Numbered from the stretch's first letter, positions 1 to 8,908 are shown. The stretch is 22,307 nucleotides of DNA from CAYJAD01 sp964372165 (GCA_964372165.1 CAYJPT010000023.1:1-22307); one strand, 5' to 3'. Translations and numbers: made by a program. The notes: generated by a model from the sequence alone, not told the origin.

Positions 1-309
1 TATCGGATCGTGCTGACTTTGTCAGCACTCTGAGTTGACATCACTAATGTCAACTCAGACTGATGACAAACCCCCTTTCAGGCGTTTGTGCCGCCTAAGG
101 CAGACAAGCTGCCTTGGCAGTAAGGCACGAAAATCAGTCACTTTACGGCGAAGCAAAGCTCCGCCTGTTCCTGATTTATCGGGTCGTGCTGACTTTGTCA
201 GCACTCTGAGTGCAATAAAATTGCACTTATGCCTGCGCAGTGATTGTCTGCTATCGCAGCCAATGGTAGTAATTTCATCTGAAATCACTATAACCAGCGT
301 TTCTTTAAC
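1..309 (+). repeat. Structured intergenic repeat, copy A (left part cut by window edge)
   Basis: Non-coding stretch packed with perfect hairpins. GTGCTGAC/GTCAGCAC occurs twice with a TTT loop (10-28 and 186-204). Others are GAGTTGACAT/ATGTCAACTC (32-56), AGTGCAAT/ATTGCACT (209-227) and an outer stem AAATCAG/CTGATTT (131-137, 171-177) around an inner GGCG/CGCC (147-150, 162-165). The right end GCGTTTCTTTAAC (297-309) matches the right ends of the copies near 7.8 and 15.2 kb, and its TTA supplies the stop codon of the reductase at 305. Small reading frames on both strands here resemble nothing and change with the hairpins, so I read the segment as non-coding. Confidence 0.75.
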
Positions 310-1453
310 TATGGAATATGGCTTTTGCTTTTTCCATATTTTCACGAACTTGAACACCAAATGGACAATTTGGTTCGCATTGGCCACACATAAGGCAATC
401 TTGTGCATTACTGTCAAGTGAAGCGTAATGTTGGCGAACACTTTCAGGAACAATGTCTTGTTGAGTAGCTAAGTCTAAATATTTTGTAACTGCTGCAATG
501 TTAATTTGCGATGGACAGGGTTGACAGTGGTTGCAGTACATACATTTGCCAGTCATAGTAATTCTGTTTTCGTTAGCAAAAATATGACCATATTCACGTT
601 CTTGAGTATCGACTTTATAATATTCTACAGCTTGTTCTACTTGCTTGACACTATCACAACCAATAAGCACAACTTTAACTCCACTGCGATCTAAACAATA
701 TTGAATGCATTGCGGTACTGTCATTGCAACGCCAAAAGGTGAACTACTGGCATCAAGTAAGCTTCCTGCACCAAGTGCTTTCATGACGGTGATAGCAACT
801 CCAAGGTTTTCGCAAGTATTATAAAGTAATTGTCTTGCTTCATCTACAGTCCATGCATATTCATCCAAACCCTTGTATTCAATTAATTCCTCAATCTCTG
901 TTTCAGTATGTTCCATGTCATAAGCAGGATTTATACTAAATAATATGACATCAATAAGTCCACTTTCTACAGCCTTTAATGCAATACGTGGGTTATGAGA
1001 ACTTAGTCCAATATGCTTGATAATTCCCTTTTCTTTTTGTTCTTGTACATATTTGATAATATCTGTTTCAAAAACGGATTTATAATCCTCATCACTATCA
1101 ACATAGTGTATCATTCCAATATCAATGTAATTTGTACCAAGGCGTATTAGTAAATCTTCAAATGATTGTTTTGTTTTTTGCAGATCACGAGTTCTGCCGT
1201 ATTGCTCATCTTCAAATACTGTGCAAAAATGACCTTGTATGACAAATTTATGCCGTTTACCTTTAAGAGCTTGTCCTATGGCATCTCTTGTGGGGGCTTG
1301 AGGCATAAAAATATCGATAAAATTCATGCCAACTTCTAATGCTTTGTCAATAATAGAAGATGTTTGTTTAAGTGTTTTGTTGTTAAACCATTCACCACCA
1401 AGTCCTATTTTGCCAACCTTTATGCCTGTCCGTCCAAGTGTTGTATATTCCAT
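305..1453 (-). CDS. Aldo/keto reductase with C-terminal 4Fe-4S ferredoxin motifs
   Basis: 382 residues. The N-terminal part begins like the aldo/keto reductase TIM barrel (EYTTLGRTGIKVGKIGLGG). The C-terminus carries two iron-sulfur cysteine sets, C304/C307/C310/C313 (CX2CX2CX2CP) and C353/C356/C359/C363 (CX2CX2CX3CP), as in the ferredoxin-fused branch of the family. The usual DxxxxYG active-site segment is altered: D47 is kept, but MPQAP follows where Tyr is expected, and QGH stands where the catalytic Lys normally lies. It may therefore have a different chemistry from classical NADPH-dependent carbonyl reduction, with electrons perhaps passing through the clusters (inference). I recall similar variants from anaerobic Firmicutes. 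The start is ATG with GGGAGAAGG just upstream. The stop codon lies inside the end of repeat copy A. The substrate is unknown. Confidence 0.85.
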   Translation of the reverse strand: MEYTTLGRTGIKVGKIGLGGEWFNNKTLKQTSSIIDKALEVGMNFIDIFMPQAPTRDAIGQALKGKRHKFVIQGHFCTVFEDEQYGRTRDLQKTKQSFEDLLIRLGTNYIDIGMIHYVDSDEDYKSVFETDIIKYVQEQKEKGIIKHIGLSSHNPRIALKAVESGLIDVILFSINPAYDMEHTETEIEELIEYKGLDEYAWTVDEARQLLYNTCENLGVAITVMKALGAGSLLDASSSPFGVAMTVPQCIQYCLDRSGVKVVLIGCDSVKQVEQAVEYYKVDTQEREYGHIFANENRITMTGKCMYCNHCQPCPSQINIAAVTKYLDLATQQDIVPESVRQHYASLDSNAQDCLMCGQCEPNCPFGVQVRENMEKAKAIFHS

Positions 1454-1519
1454 GGTGCCTTCTCCCTACTAATTTGTTATTTTTTAGAAAATCCAGAAGT
1501 GTGGTTAAATTCTACTTGC

Positions 1520-1571
1520 CTTAAGTTAGGTTTAAAAATGCAGCGAATATTTCGCGTATTCTTAAGTTAGG
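1520..1571. promoter_or_regulatory. Paired direct repeats CTTAAGTTAGG upstream of the aldo/keto reductase
   Basis: The 11-base sequence CTTAAGTTAGG occurs at 1520-1530 and again at 1561-1571, 41 bases apart (close to four helical turns). A small inverted repeat, GCGAA/TTCGC, lies between them. They sit 67-118 bases upstream of the leftward reductase start and about 210-260 upstream of the rightward kinase. The arrangement suggests a regulator site, but no regulator is identified. The rest of the 325-base divergent gap (1454-1778) is plain AT-rich sequence. Confidence 0.35.
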
Positions 1572-1706
1572 CGATGTTAAAAAACAAGCAAATTTATCAA
1601 AAAAACTTGTTTTGCATAAAATTTGTCGAGTAAGTAAATTATAAAAGCGTACTATTTTAAATTGTTAAATGATATCATGCATATTACGCCAAAAGTCACA
1701 AAAATG

Positions 1707-1712
1707 TATAAT
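1707..1712 (+). promoter_or_regulatory. Possible -10 box for the hybrid kinase
   Basis: A perfect TATAAT at 1707-1712 lies 66 bases upstream of the TTG start. The matching -35 region (around 1684-1689, TTACGC) is poor, so this is only a candidate promoter in AT-rich DNA. Confidence 0.35.
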
Positions 1713-1778
1713 AAAGTAAAAAGGTATTGAAAAATAAATCCAAGTAAATTACTATAAAAATAATTAGGAGGGTGCAGT

Positions 1779-4121
1779 TTGAAGATTTTACCTAAAATTC
1801 TGTTGCCTGTGCTTCTTTCTACATCGATTGGTTTGTTTGTATCCACTGTGTATACATATCGAACTAGTGTGGATGCTTTAAAAGAAGTAAGTACTGCATC
1901 TCAAAAAATGGCCATAGCTAATGCTTTGGTTGAGCTTAAGGCTGGCCTTGATTTTAATATTTTAAATGCCATATCTCTTGCCCAAACCGGCATACTTCAA
2001 CCATATTTATCTAACAATACCGAAAAATTTGCAGAGTATTCAGATGATGCTCTTAGCCGTATTGTCAATATGCGTAACACATACCACTATGTGATGTTAG
2101 GTATTATTGATACAGATGGTATTGTCCTAACTCATACTGAAAGTAAATTTATTGGTCAAAACTTTAGTGATAGGCCATTGTTTCAAAAAGCTATGCAAGG
2201 TAGCGTAGCTATTGGTTCTCCATATCTATACAATGATAATGTAGTATACGCTGTAGCTTCACCTGTGCACGATAATAAAACTAATACTATCATTGGTGTG
2301 GTCTTTAATGTGTCAAAGCTTACCGATACAATGAGTGAACGTATGTTACTTGGTGAGCATGGCTATATTTATGTAGCAGATAAATTAGGAACAATATTCA
2401 TTCATAAACATAGTGAAAGAGTATTTCAAGATATATTAGTTAATTATGCCTGGTGGCATGATATGGTTAAAAAGGGTAGTGGTAGTACTACCTATACCTA
2501 TGAAGGAAGAAAGAAAATTGCTTATTTTGATACCTTACCTGAGGCAAATTGGATTGCAGTTGCCGTAAAAGATGTGGATGAGCTTTCGGCTCCTGGTGAG
2601 CGTATACAGCGTAGCTCAATTTTTATTGCCGCAATTATTCTTATACTTTTGACTGCAATTATTTCAATATATATCAGCTATATTTTGCGTGCTTTATTGA
2701 ATGCAGTGAGCTATGCTGATCAAGTTGCTAAAGGAATTTTAGATAAAGATTTAGACCTTGGTCCTTTTCAAGATAATATCATCGACCGCACTGTAAGGAT
2801 GATTAAAAACAAATTTTATGCAAAGTCTAAGGAAAAAATCGCTCCAGACAAGAATCAATCTTTGCATAGCTTAAGTGAATTTAAGCGTAGTGATGAAATT
2901 GGTGAATTATATGAAGCTTTGCAAATTATGGTGCATTCTATGCGCACTATGGTGCAAAAGGCCGATGAGTCTAATAAGATGAAAAGTGCATTCTTAGCTA
3001 ATATGAGTCATGAAATTAGAACACCGCTAAATGCGGTTATTGGTCTTGCTCATCTATGTCTAAATAGTGATGATGCACGAAAAAAGCATGATTATGTTAA
3101 AAAAATTGAAGTTGCAGGTAAAAGCTTGTTGGGTATTATTAACAATGTTCTTGATACCTCAAAAATTGAAGCCGGCATGCTTGAGCTTGAATATTTACAC
3201 TTTAACTTGCAGGATGTTTGCCAGCAAACATTAACGATTTATCAAGATGGAGCTGAAACTAAAAACCTCAGCCTTGAATTAGATATTGCTCCCGATATGC
3301 ATCTTTTTTATGTAGGTGATGCAGTACGAATTGGTCAAATTTTAAATAATTTTGTGGGCAATGCCATCAAGTTTACTGAAAGCGGCAAGGTTAATATTAG
3401 TTTTTGTGAATGTGCTGAACTTGCTCAAGGTATAGAGATTCCACCAAACACAAAGCCAATTTGCATAACTGTAAGTGATACAGGCATAGGGATTTCCAAA
3501 GAGCAAGAACAATCACTATTTAAACCTTTTGCCCAGGCAGATACTTCAATTACGCGCCGTTTTGGTGGAACAGGCCTTGGCCTTGTTATCAGTAAGCATT
3601 TAATTGAACTTATGAATGGCAAACTATTTGTGAAAAGTGAGATAGATAAAGGAACAACCTTCACCATTATGCTATTTTTGCAGCCGACGCAAAATACAAA
3701 TATAGAAGTTGATATTTGTGATGAAAAGAACCTAGACCTTAGTAGTAAGCATATACTTGTGGTTGAAGATAATTTGATAAATCAGCTGATTATGGAAGAA
3801 TTGTTGCAAAAAACCAATGCTAAAGTTAGTATGGCTGATAATGGACAAATTGCAGTGGACATGATTGAGAAACAGAGCTTTGACCTTATCCTTATGGATA
3901 TGCAGATGCCGGTAATGGACGGTATACAGGCCACAGGTGTGATACGCCAAAAGTATAGCATGGCAGAATTGCCAATTATTGCTGTAACAGCCAATGCTAT
4001 GAAGGAAGATAAGGAAAAAGGCATACAAATGGGGCTAAACGATTATTTAACAAAACCCATTGATCCAACAAATTTAATGATGACATTGCAATATTGGCTT
4101 TGTAAACAGGAAATACATTAA
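1779..4121 (+). CDS. Membrane hybrid sensor histidine kinase (dCache - HisKA - HATPase - REC)
   Basis: 780 residues. It starts at TTG, chosen because AGGAGGG ends six bases upstream and the N-terminal membrane helix begins at once. Order: TM1 (about 5-27), a periplasmic sensor of double-Cache type (about 30-270), TM2 (about 278-302), a linker, HisKA with phospho-acceptor H411 in MSHEIRTPLN, a HATPase domain with its N box near residue 524 and G boxes DTGIGIS and GGTGLGL, and a C-terminal receiver (about 655-775) with phospho-acceptor D707 in LMDMQMP. It would sense an extracytoplasmic small ligand and pass phosphate from H411 to D707. It has no HPt domain, so output probably needs a separate HPt protein. 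Such a protein is encoded at 9117-9452, though nothing proves they are partners. It converges on the next gene with only 18 bases between them. Confidence 0.93.
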   Translation: MKILPKILLPVLLSTSIGLFVSTVYTYRTSVDALKEVSTASQKMAIANALVELKAGLDFNILNAISLAQTGILQPYLSNNTEKFAEYSDDALSRIVNMRNTYHYVMLGIIDTDGIVLTHTESKFIGQNFSDRPLFQKAMQGSVAIGSPYLYNDNVVYAVASPVHDNKTNTIIGVVFNVSKLTDTMSERMLLGEHGYIYVADKLGTIFIHKHSERVFQDILVNYAWWHDMVKKGSGSTTYTYEGRKKIAYFDTLPEANWIAVAVKDVDELSAPGERIQRSSIFIAAIILILLTAIISIYISYILRALLNAVSYADQVAKGILDKDLDLGPFQDNIIDRTVRMIKNKFYAKSKEKIAPDKNQSLHSLSEFKRSDEIGELYEALQIMVHSMRTMVQKADESNKMKSAFLANMSHEIRTPLNAVIGLAHLCLNSDDARKKHDYVKKIEVAGKSLLGIINNVLDTSKIEAGMLELEYLHFNLQDVCQQTLTIYQDGAETKNLSLELDIAPDMHLFYVGDAVRIGQILNNFVGNAIKFTESGKVNISFCECAELAQGIEIPPNTKPICITVSDTGIGISKEQEQSLFKPFAQADTSITRRFGGTGLGLVISKHLIELMNGKLFVKSEIDKGTTFTIMLFLQPTQNTNIEVDICDEKNLDLSSKHILVVEDNLINQLIMEELLQKTNAKVSMADNGQIAVDMIEKQSFDLILMDMQMPVMDGIQATGVIRQKYSMAELPIIAVTANAMKEDKEKGIQMGLNDYLTKPIDPTNLMMTLQYWLCKQEIH

Positions 4122-4139
4122 ATTTGTTTAACCCTATCT

Positions 4140-7100
4140 TTACCCACCTTGAGCTTCAGATGGTTGAGCACCTGTGCCGCCAGGTAAGAAGTTGCGCAAA
4201 TCTCGTGACATTTCAAAAGTGCTAAGCTCAGTATTGGCTGCTGCTGCAAAGGGTGATTCAGCGTAATTGTTTACAATAATTTCTAAAAGTAATCGTGCTC
4301 GTTCATTATTGCCAAGTTTACGGTACAACCTAGCTTCCCTAAAACGTAAACCTGGATATTCCGGTGATCCTTCAGGTGCAAACTCATTATATCTTGCAAC
4401 CCAATCTAAAGCTTCAGGAATGCGGTTTGACACTTCAGTAATATCCATAAGAGAGTTAATGGCCTCTTTAATACGATCTGCATCAGCACGTTCTGAGCGT
4501 TCTTGGCGCAATGCTTCAAAAAGATCCAGTGTTTTCAGGTTATAAGAATAAGCTTCCTTAATGTCTTGGCGGCCTTCAGCATCTTTAGCCAAAAAATATG
4601 TTGCGTAGGCACGTTGGTAAAGTTGTATGTCATTATTGACTGCAAGGTTTTTCCATAAACCTAAAGATCTTTCTCTCAATCCTAAGTTTTCTGCTGAAAG
4701 AGCCAATGCATAGTCTAATTGACCACGCATACTGGGTGACATAGTCCAATTTTTAACTAATTCACCAAGGTCTAGCATGGCATTCCAATTGCCGCTTTCC
4801 AAGTATTTATTAAAATAAAGTGCAAATGTTGTTTCGCTGTAGCGAGGATCCATTGGTGTCTTTAAAAATTCTGCCAACATTTCTAAAGCTTTTTCATCTT
4901 CTCCGCGCTCTAAATAACCTCGCCCTAGTGCATTGCGTAAATCTGCATCTATAGGGCCATAGCGCTCACGTACAACAGGAAAGCCATTCCATAATATTAG
5001 AACGCGGCCGTAATTTTCTTCAGCCAAGGAATTTTTTAAATCAGCCATGAAGCCACGCATCATAACATCTTTAGCAAGCTCTGCATCTGTATTATCAGGA
5101 TATAAGTCAAGAAAATCTCCGGCACTGCCCATGGCGTCAGTATATTCATTATTCCATAGTTGCCAAATTGCATATTTTAACTGGCTAGTAATGCTACGTT
5201 TATCAGTAGGACGATCTTTTTGTATTTTTTTATAGGCAACTTGTGGTAATGGTTTACCAGGATTTTCAAAAACGGCAAACATCTCTGCCATATTGATTGG
5301 GCTATCATAAATTCCTTTTTCTGAAAGACGTAAAAATGCTAAAGCAGCTGCGTCAGTACCAGGAAAGCGTGTTTCTATTTCAGAAAAAACTTCTAATGCT
5401 GCTTTTGGGCGGCCTGTTTCAAAGTATAGATCACCTATTTTTGCCATTACATCGGGGCTTCTTTCGTTTTGTGGATCAAGGTTGTATAATAACCAATAAT
5501 CGGCCATAGCCCCTTCTTTATCGCCGAGATTATAATCTATTTCAGCAAGAAAACTAAGATAGTCAGGATCATCAACATAGTAACGCGCCCAACGTTTGCC
5601 AGCAAAATCTGCATAAACTAAGGCTTCCTTATATTCTCCTAATCTGGTCAAAGCTTTAACAAGGGCTGTTGTAGCTTCGTCTAAAGCAGATGCATCAGGG
5701 TATTCATTAACAACCATGCGAAAATTTTTCTCTGCTTCAGCATATAAGCCTTTTTCAAATTGGGCTTTGCCTAGTTGATAAAATGCAGCTGGAACATTTA
5801 TATCATCAGGGTAGCGTCTTTTTAGAGCTTTAAAATAGCCTTCCGCTTCTGCAAAGTTGCCCACACCTAAGTTTACAAGACCCAAACGGTATAAGGCGTC
5901 TGGTACACGACTAGAACGTAAATTTACGTTCATAGCCTCACTTGTAATACTTGAAATAGGTTCAAAGCCTTCTAATGGTTTACCATCATACAATGCAAAC
6001 AAAGCATCACTTAAATTATATAATACCTGTTCACGCATTTCGCGTTTAATATTTGGCATAGCACGTAGTTGCTCCCAAATAGCTATAGCTTCAGTGTATT
6101 TTGAGTCATCCATAAGCACTAAAGCTTGATCAAATAATTCTTCAGGTACGGGTGGTTTTTCTATTACATTACCTTCCTCATCAACATAAATGACGGGGCG
6201 TGGTTCAGCCTCTACAGTGTCAGCTTCTGGGCGGCCTTCTGTATTAACATCTTGGCGCACACCAGCGTTTACCGCAGGTGTTGTTGTACTTGCTATATTA
6301 TCACTTGATACTTGAGTTTGTGCTTTCTCATTGGTATTAGCATCAACAGGACTAAGGCTTTGATTTTCTGTAGTGGTTGATGATTTAGCAATATCATTAG
6401 TTGACTCTGACGGCTGAGCTGCATCTTTAACATCTTCCCCTCCTGTAGCAGCAGGAGTTGCAGGTTGATTTTGCAAAACTGTGCTTATACCGTCATCTTC
6501 CGGCCAGCTTTCAGGCCCGGCTGTATTAATACTGCCCACAATTTCTTGAGCTCCAATAGCCTTACCACGAGGTTTTGCATCACTGGCTAAGGGATTTGGT
6601 TTTGCTTCATCTAATGAATTTAGAGCTGATGAAGATTCATCCTGCGCAGCTATGAGCGTTGGATCTGCAATAGCTACGAGCATTGAACCTGGAATATCGT
6701 CCAATTTATCCTGGGGAGATAAACTTGACTGGGGCATTGCTTTTGATGGTGGTGGTTGCACAGGTTGCAGTATTTGCCTTTGAGGTACTTGTGCATCTCG
6801 TAAAACTCCATTTGCATCTTGTAATGGTAATTGCGCATCATTAGGCAGTGGCAAACTGGGCTCTGCATTTTCTGGCGGCATAGAAAATTGCTCTATACCC
6901 GGTTGCTCTGTGGGAGCTAAAGGCGTTTGAGTGTCTTTTGACGCTGTAGGAATTTCCTCTGGCGGCATAAAAGGTGTGCTTGGTTGCGTATTATTTGCAG
7001 GCAGAGTAGGGGGAGCAGGAGTGATAGCAGGTGTAGTTGGTGCGACAGCAGGTGTAGTTGGCACACTTGGGATAGGGCTTGGTAGCTTATCAACCTTTGT

Positions 7101-7550
7101 TGGTTTAGTGCCAACAGGGGCTAGTTTACCATCGGCTTGCCAGCGCGCTCCAAGCGGATCAGAAAAAATGTCAATTACGATTTGCTTAGGCGTAGGTTGG
7201 CGTAATAAATAACCAAAGGCTGAACTTTGTAATTGCAAAGTAATACCGTCAGGACCACCAACAACACCAGCTACTATTTTTCCTAGAGCCGGTCCATTTC
7301 CATTTAATATTATTCCAGCACCTTTTAGTGGTAATGGTAGTAAAACAGAATGCAAACCATTACGTTTTGCCTGTAGTGGAGCTTGATTTTCGTCTAAGTT
7401 AATAGTTATACGCTCATTGGCCCCACTTGCACTCCACTGCCAAGATGCAGCAAAAGTATGTGTAAAAGACAATAAAATTAGTGCAATACTAATTTGTAAT
7501 ACGTATGCAAGAAAGTGAATCCGACCAGCGGCAAAATATTTTTTTAACAT
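4140..7550 (-). CDS. Exported AMIN-like/TPR repeat protein with proline-rich linker
   Basis: 1136 residues. The N-terminus has a long signal peptide (hydrophobic about 12-33, likely cut after TFA). Residues about 38-135 resemble an AMIN-type beta domain (ITINLD..., IVIDIFSDPLGARW), which in other proteins binds peptidoglycan or localises envelope proteins. Residues about 145-460 are a low-complexity Pro/Thr/Ser/Gln-rich linker. From about 466 to 1110 there are many TPR-like helical pairs, for example AEGYFKALKRRYPDDINVPA followed by the AEKNFRMVVNEYPD repeat. It is probably a periplasmic scaffold for envelope or cell-division assembly; no catalytic motif is visible. The ATG has only a weak ribosome site. 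Repeat copy 2 lies upstream. Large TPR proteins of this layout are common in Deltaproteobacteria. Confidence 0.85.
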   Translation of the reverse strand: MLKKYFAAGRIHFLAYVLQISIALILLSFTHTFAASWQWSASGANERITINLDENQAPLQAKRNGLHSVLLPLPLKGAGIILNGNGPALGKIVAGVVGGPDGITLQLQSSAFGYLLRQPTPKQIVIDIFSDPLGARWQADGKLAPVGTKPTKVDKLPSPIPSVPTTPAVAPTTPAITPAPPTLPANNTQPSTPFMPPEEIPTASKDTQTPLAPTEQPGIEQFSMPPENAEPSLPLPNDAQLPLQDANGVLRDAQVPQRQILQPVQPPPSKAMPQSSLSPQDKLDDIPGSMLVAIADPTLIAAQDESSSALNSLDEAKPNPLASDAKPRGKAIGAQEIVGSINTAGPESWPEDDGISTVLQNQPATPAATGGEDVKDAAQPSESTNDIAKSSTTTENQSLSPVDANTNEKAQTQVSSDNIASTTTPAVNAGVRQDVNTEGRPEADTVEAEPRPVIYVDEEGNVIEKPPVPEELFDQALVLMDDSKYTEAIAIWEQLRAMPNIKREMREQVLYNLSDALFALYDGKPLEGFEPISSITSEAMNVNLRSSRVPDALYRLGLVNLGVGNFAEAEGYFKALKRRYPDDINVPAAFYQLGKAQFEKGLYAEAEKNFRMVVNEYPDASALDEATTALVKALTRLGEYKEALVYADFAGKRWARYYVDDPDYLSFLAEIDYNLGDKEGAMADYWLLYNLDPQNERSPDVMAKIGDLYFETGRPKAALEVFSEIETRFPGTDAAALAFLRLSEKGIYDSPINMAEMFAVFENPGKPLPQVAYKKIQKDRPTDKRSITSQLKYAIWQLWNNEYTDAMGSAGDFLDLYPDNTDAELAKDVMMRGFMADLKNSLAEENYGRVLILWNGFPVVRERYGPIDADLRNALGRGYLERGEDEKALEMLAEFLKTPMDPRYSETTFALYFNKYLESGNWNAMLDLGELVKNWTMSPSMRGQLDYALALSAENLGLRERSLGLWKNLAVNNDIQLYQRAYATYFLAKDAEGRQDIKEAYSYNLKTLDLFEALRQERSERADADRIKEAINSLMDITEVSNRIPEALDWVARYNEFAPEGSPEYPGLRFREARLYRKLGNNERARLLLEIIVNNYAESPFAAAANTELSTFEMSRDLRNFLPGGTGAQPSEAQGG

Positions 7551-7581
7551 CTTAAATTATGTATGCAATAAATATTCCAAA

Positions 7582-7598
7582 TAATGGCTTTATGCCAT
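7582..7598. other. Short hairpin AATGGC/GCCATT upstream of the TPR gene
   Basis: AATGGC TTTAT GCCATT can fold into a six-base-pair stem between the TPR start and the left end of repeat copy 2. There is no adjacent T-run to make it a convincing terminator. Confidence 0.3.
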
Positions 7599-7615
7599 TT
7601 AATTTCCTTTCTTTT

Positions 7616-7806
7616 TTAAGGAAATGCTGATTTATTCTGCAAGCAGAATAAATCAGAAAGACACACCGCCTTCATTCGCCCTGTGGGACGCAAAAAAGCG
7701 TGGTTTTTTGCTCTCATTCAGCGTGCAAAGTAGGCACAATTGCCTACTTTGTAAGGAAACGCACAATATTTTTTTGGCTTGTTGATTTAATCAGCGTTTC
7801 CTTAAC
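7616..7806 (+). repeat. Structured intergenic repeat, copy 2, with terminal inverted repeats
   Basis: About 190 bp bounded by imperfect 19-base terminal inverted repeats: TTAAGGAAATGCTGATTTA at 7616-7634 and the reverse complement of TTAAGGAAACGCTGATTAA at 7787-7805 (17 of 19 agree). Internal perfect hairpins are CTGATTTATTCTGC/GCAGAATAAATCAG (7627-7640, 7643-7656), GCAAAAAA/TTTTTTGC (7690-7697, 7704-7711), CAAAGTAGGCA/TGCCTACTTTG (7726-7751) and TAAGGAAACGC/GCGTTTCCTTA (7752-7762, 7794-7804). The right end overlaps the last codons and stop of the leftward sigma-54 activator. No protein-coding frame is apparent. Confidence 0.78.
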
Positions 7807-8882
7807 TTTTCAATAAGCGTTGTGCGCTTGATCTTTAAGAGTTCAGCAGCTTGATTTTTAACTCCCTGTGACTTATCCAAGGCTTCATCAAGCAATCTAT
7901 CCTCTATGCTATCTAAAAATTCTTTTAAGCCCATGCCAAAATTTTCTAAATCTTGCAATTGTGGCCATACAAAACATTGCTCAGATGTGCGAGTACAGGT
8001 TGTGCCAGTATCAGAACCTTTGTCTTTATCATGCACACTTTGCTGCTCACAAAGGTTTACATTAGCACTTGCAATTTCAGCTTCAATTTCTGGTAAGTCC
8101 TCAATGGTACCTACTGCATCAAGTATTTTTGCAGGCAAGTCTTCAAGTTGTACTATGTCGCCATCAACTAATATACTAAGGCGTTCCATAAAATTTTCAA
8201 GCTCGCGCACATTACCAGGCCATGGATATGCTACTAAAATACGTGCTGTCACGGGGCTTAGCTCAAGAATGTTTCGTTTCTTTTTTTTGCAAAAATTTTG
8301 TAAAAAATGACGAACGAGGAGCAATACATCTCCTCCACGCTCACGCAGTGGCGGTAAATGCAAAGGAATTACATTTAACCTATAATACAAGTCCTCTCTA
8401 AAACGTCCGGCTGCAACTTCTTGCTCAAGGTCTCTATTCGTTGCGGCTATAATTCGCACATCTACTTTTTTTATACCAGAACCACCAACTCTTTCAATTT
8501 CTTTTTCTTGTAAAACACGCAAAATTTTAACTTGTAAGCTTAAGTCCATTTCTCCTATTTCATCAAGAAAAACTGTTCCTCCATCGCCTAATTCAAAACG
8601 TCCAGGTCGTGAACGAATAGCATGGGTAAAAGCACCTTTTTCATGCCCAAAAAGTTCTGATTCCAAAAGTTCTTTAGGTATTGCCCCACAATTTATAGGT
8701 ACAAAGGGCTTAGCGGCACGCTCGCTATGGGCATGTAAAGCACGCACCAATAGCTCCTTACCAGTTCCAGATTCACCAGTAACAAGCACGGTACTCTCTG
8801 TAGGGGCAACCTTCATAAGTACTTTAAATACATCAGATAATGTTGTGCTTTGACCTATAATACCGCTACTTTGCCATTCCAT
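7791..8882 (-). CDS. Sigma-54-dependent activator lacking a receiver domain, GAFTHA variant
   Basis: 363 residues. The start is the ATG of MEWQSSGIIG, six bases after GGAG; an upstream in-frame TTG would overlap that ribosome site. The protein is almost entirely AAA+ domain: Walker A GESGTGKE (36-43), Walker B FLDE (D107, E108), and the AATNRD and PWPGNVRELENF motifs. The C-terminus is a Fis-type helix-turn-helix (NQAAELLKIKRTTLIEKL). There is no N-terminal receiver, GAF or PAS domain, so activity may be set by a partner or constitutive. The loop that contacts sigma-54, usually GAFTGA, reads GAFTHA (83-88). The last residues (KLRKR, stop TGA) are encoded inside the end of repeat copy 2, so the original C-terminus may have been altered. 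Target genes are not evident here. Confidence 0.9.
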   Translation of the reverse strand: MEWQSSGIIGQSTTLSDVFKVLMKVAPTESTVLVTGESGTGKELLVRALHAHSERAAKPFVPINCGAIPKELLESELFGHEKGAFTHAIRSRPGRFELGDGGTVFLDEIGEMDLSLQVKILRVLQEKEIERVGGSGIKKVDVRIIAATNRDLEQEVAAGRFREDLYYRLNVIPLHLPPLRERGGDVLLLVRHFLQNFCKKKKRNILELSPVTARILVAYPWPGNVRELENFMERLSILVDGDIVQLEDLPAKILDAVGTIEDLPEIEAEIASANVNLCEQQSVHDKDKGSDTGTTCTRTSEQCFVWPQLQDLENFGMGLKEFLDSIEDRLLDEALDKSQGVKNQAAELLKIKRTTLIEKLRKR

Positions 8883-8908
8883 GCGCATCTCCAAAAAAAT
8901 TGTGCGAA

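Noticed and set aside
35..453. Two overlapping reading frames on opposite strands at the left edge (about 130 codons each)
   Set aside because: They lie within the hairpin repeat, have no ribosome site and no family resemblance; the minus frame also overlaps the reductase end in another frame.
6931..7212. Gly-rich 93-codon frame opposite the TPR gene
   Set aside because: It is the antisense shadow of the Pro-rich linker of the TPR protein; no start signals.
7616..7806. CRISPR array or tandem repeat reading of the hairpin region
   Set aside because: There are no regularly spaced identical direct repeats with unique spacers; the pattern is of inverted repeats with differing stems.
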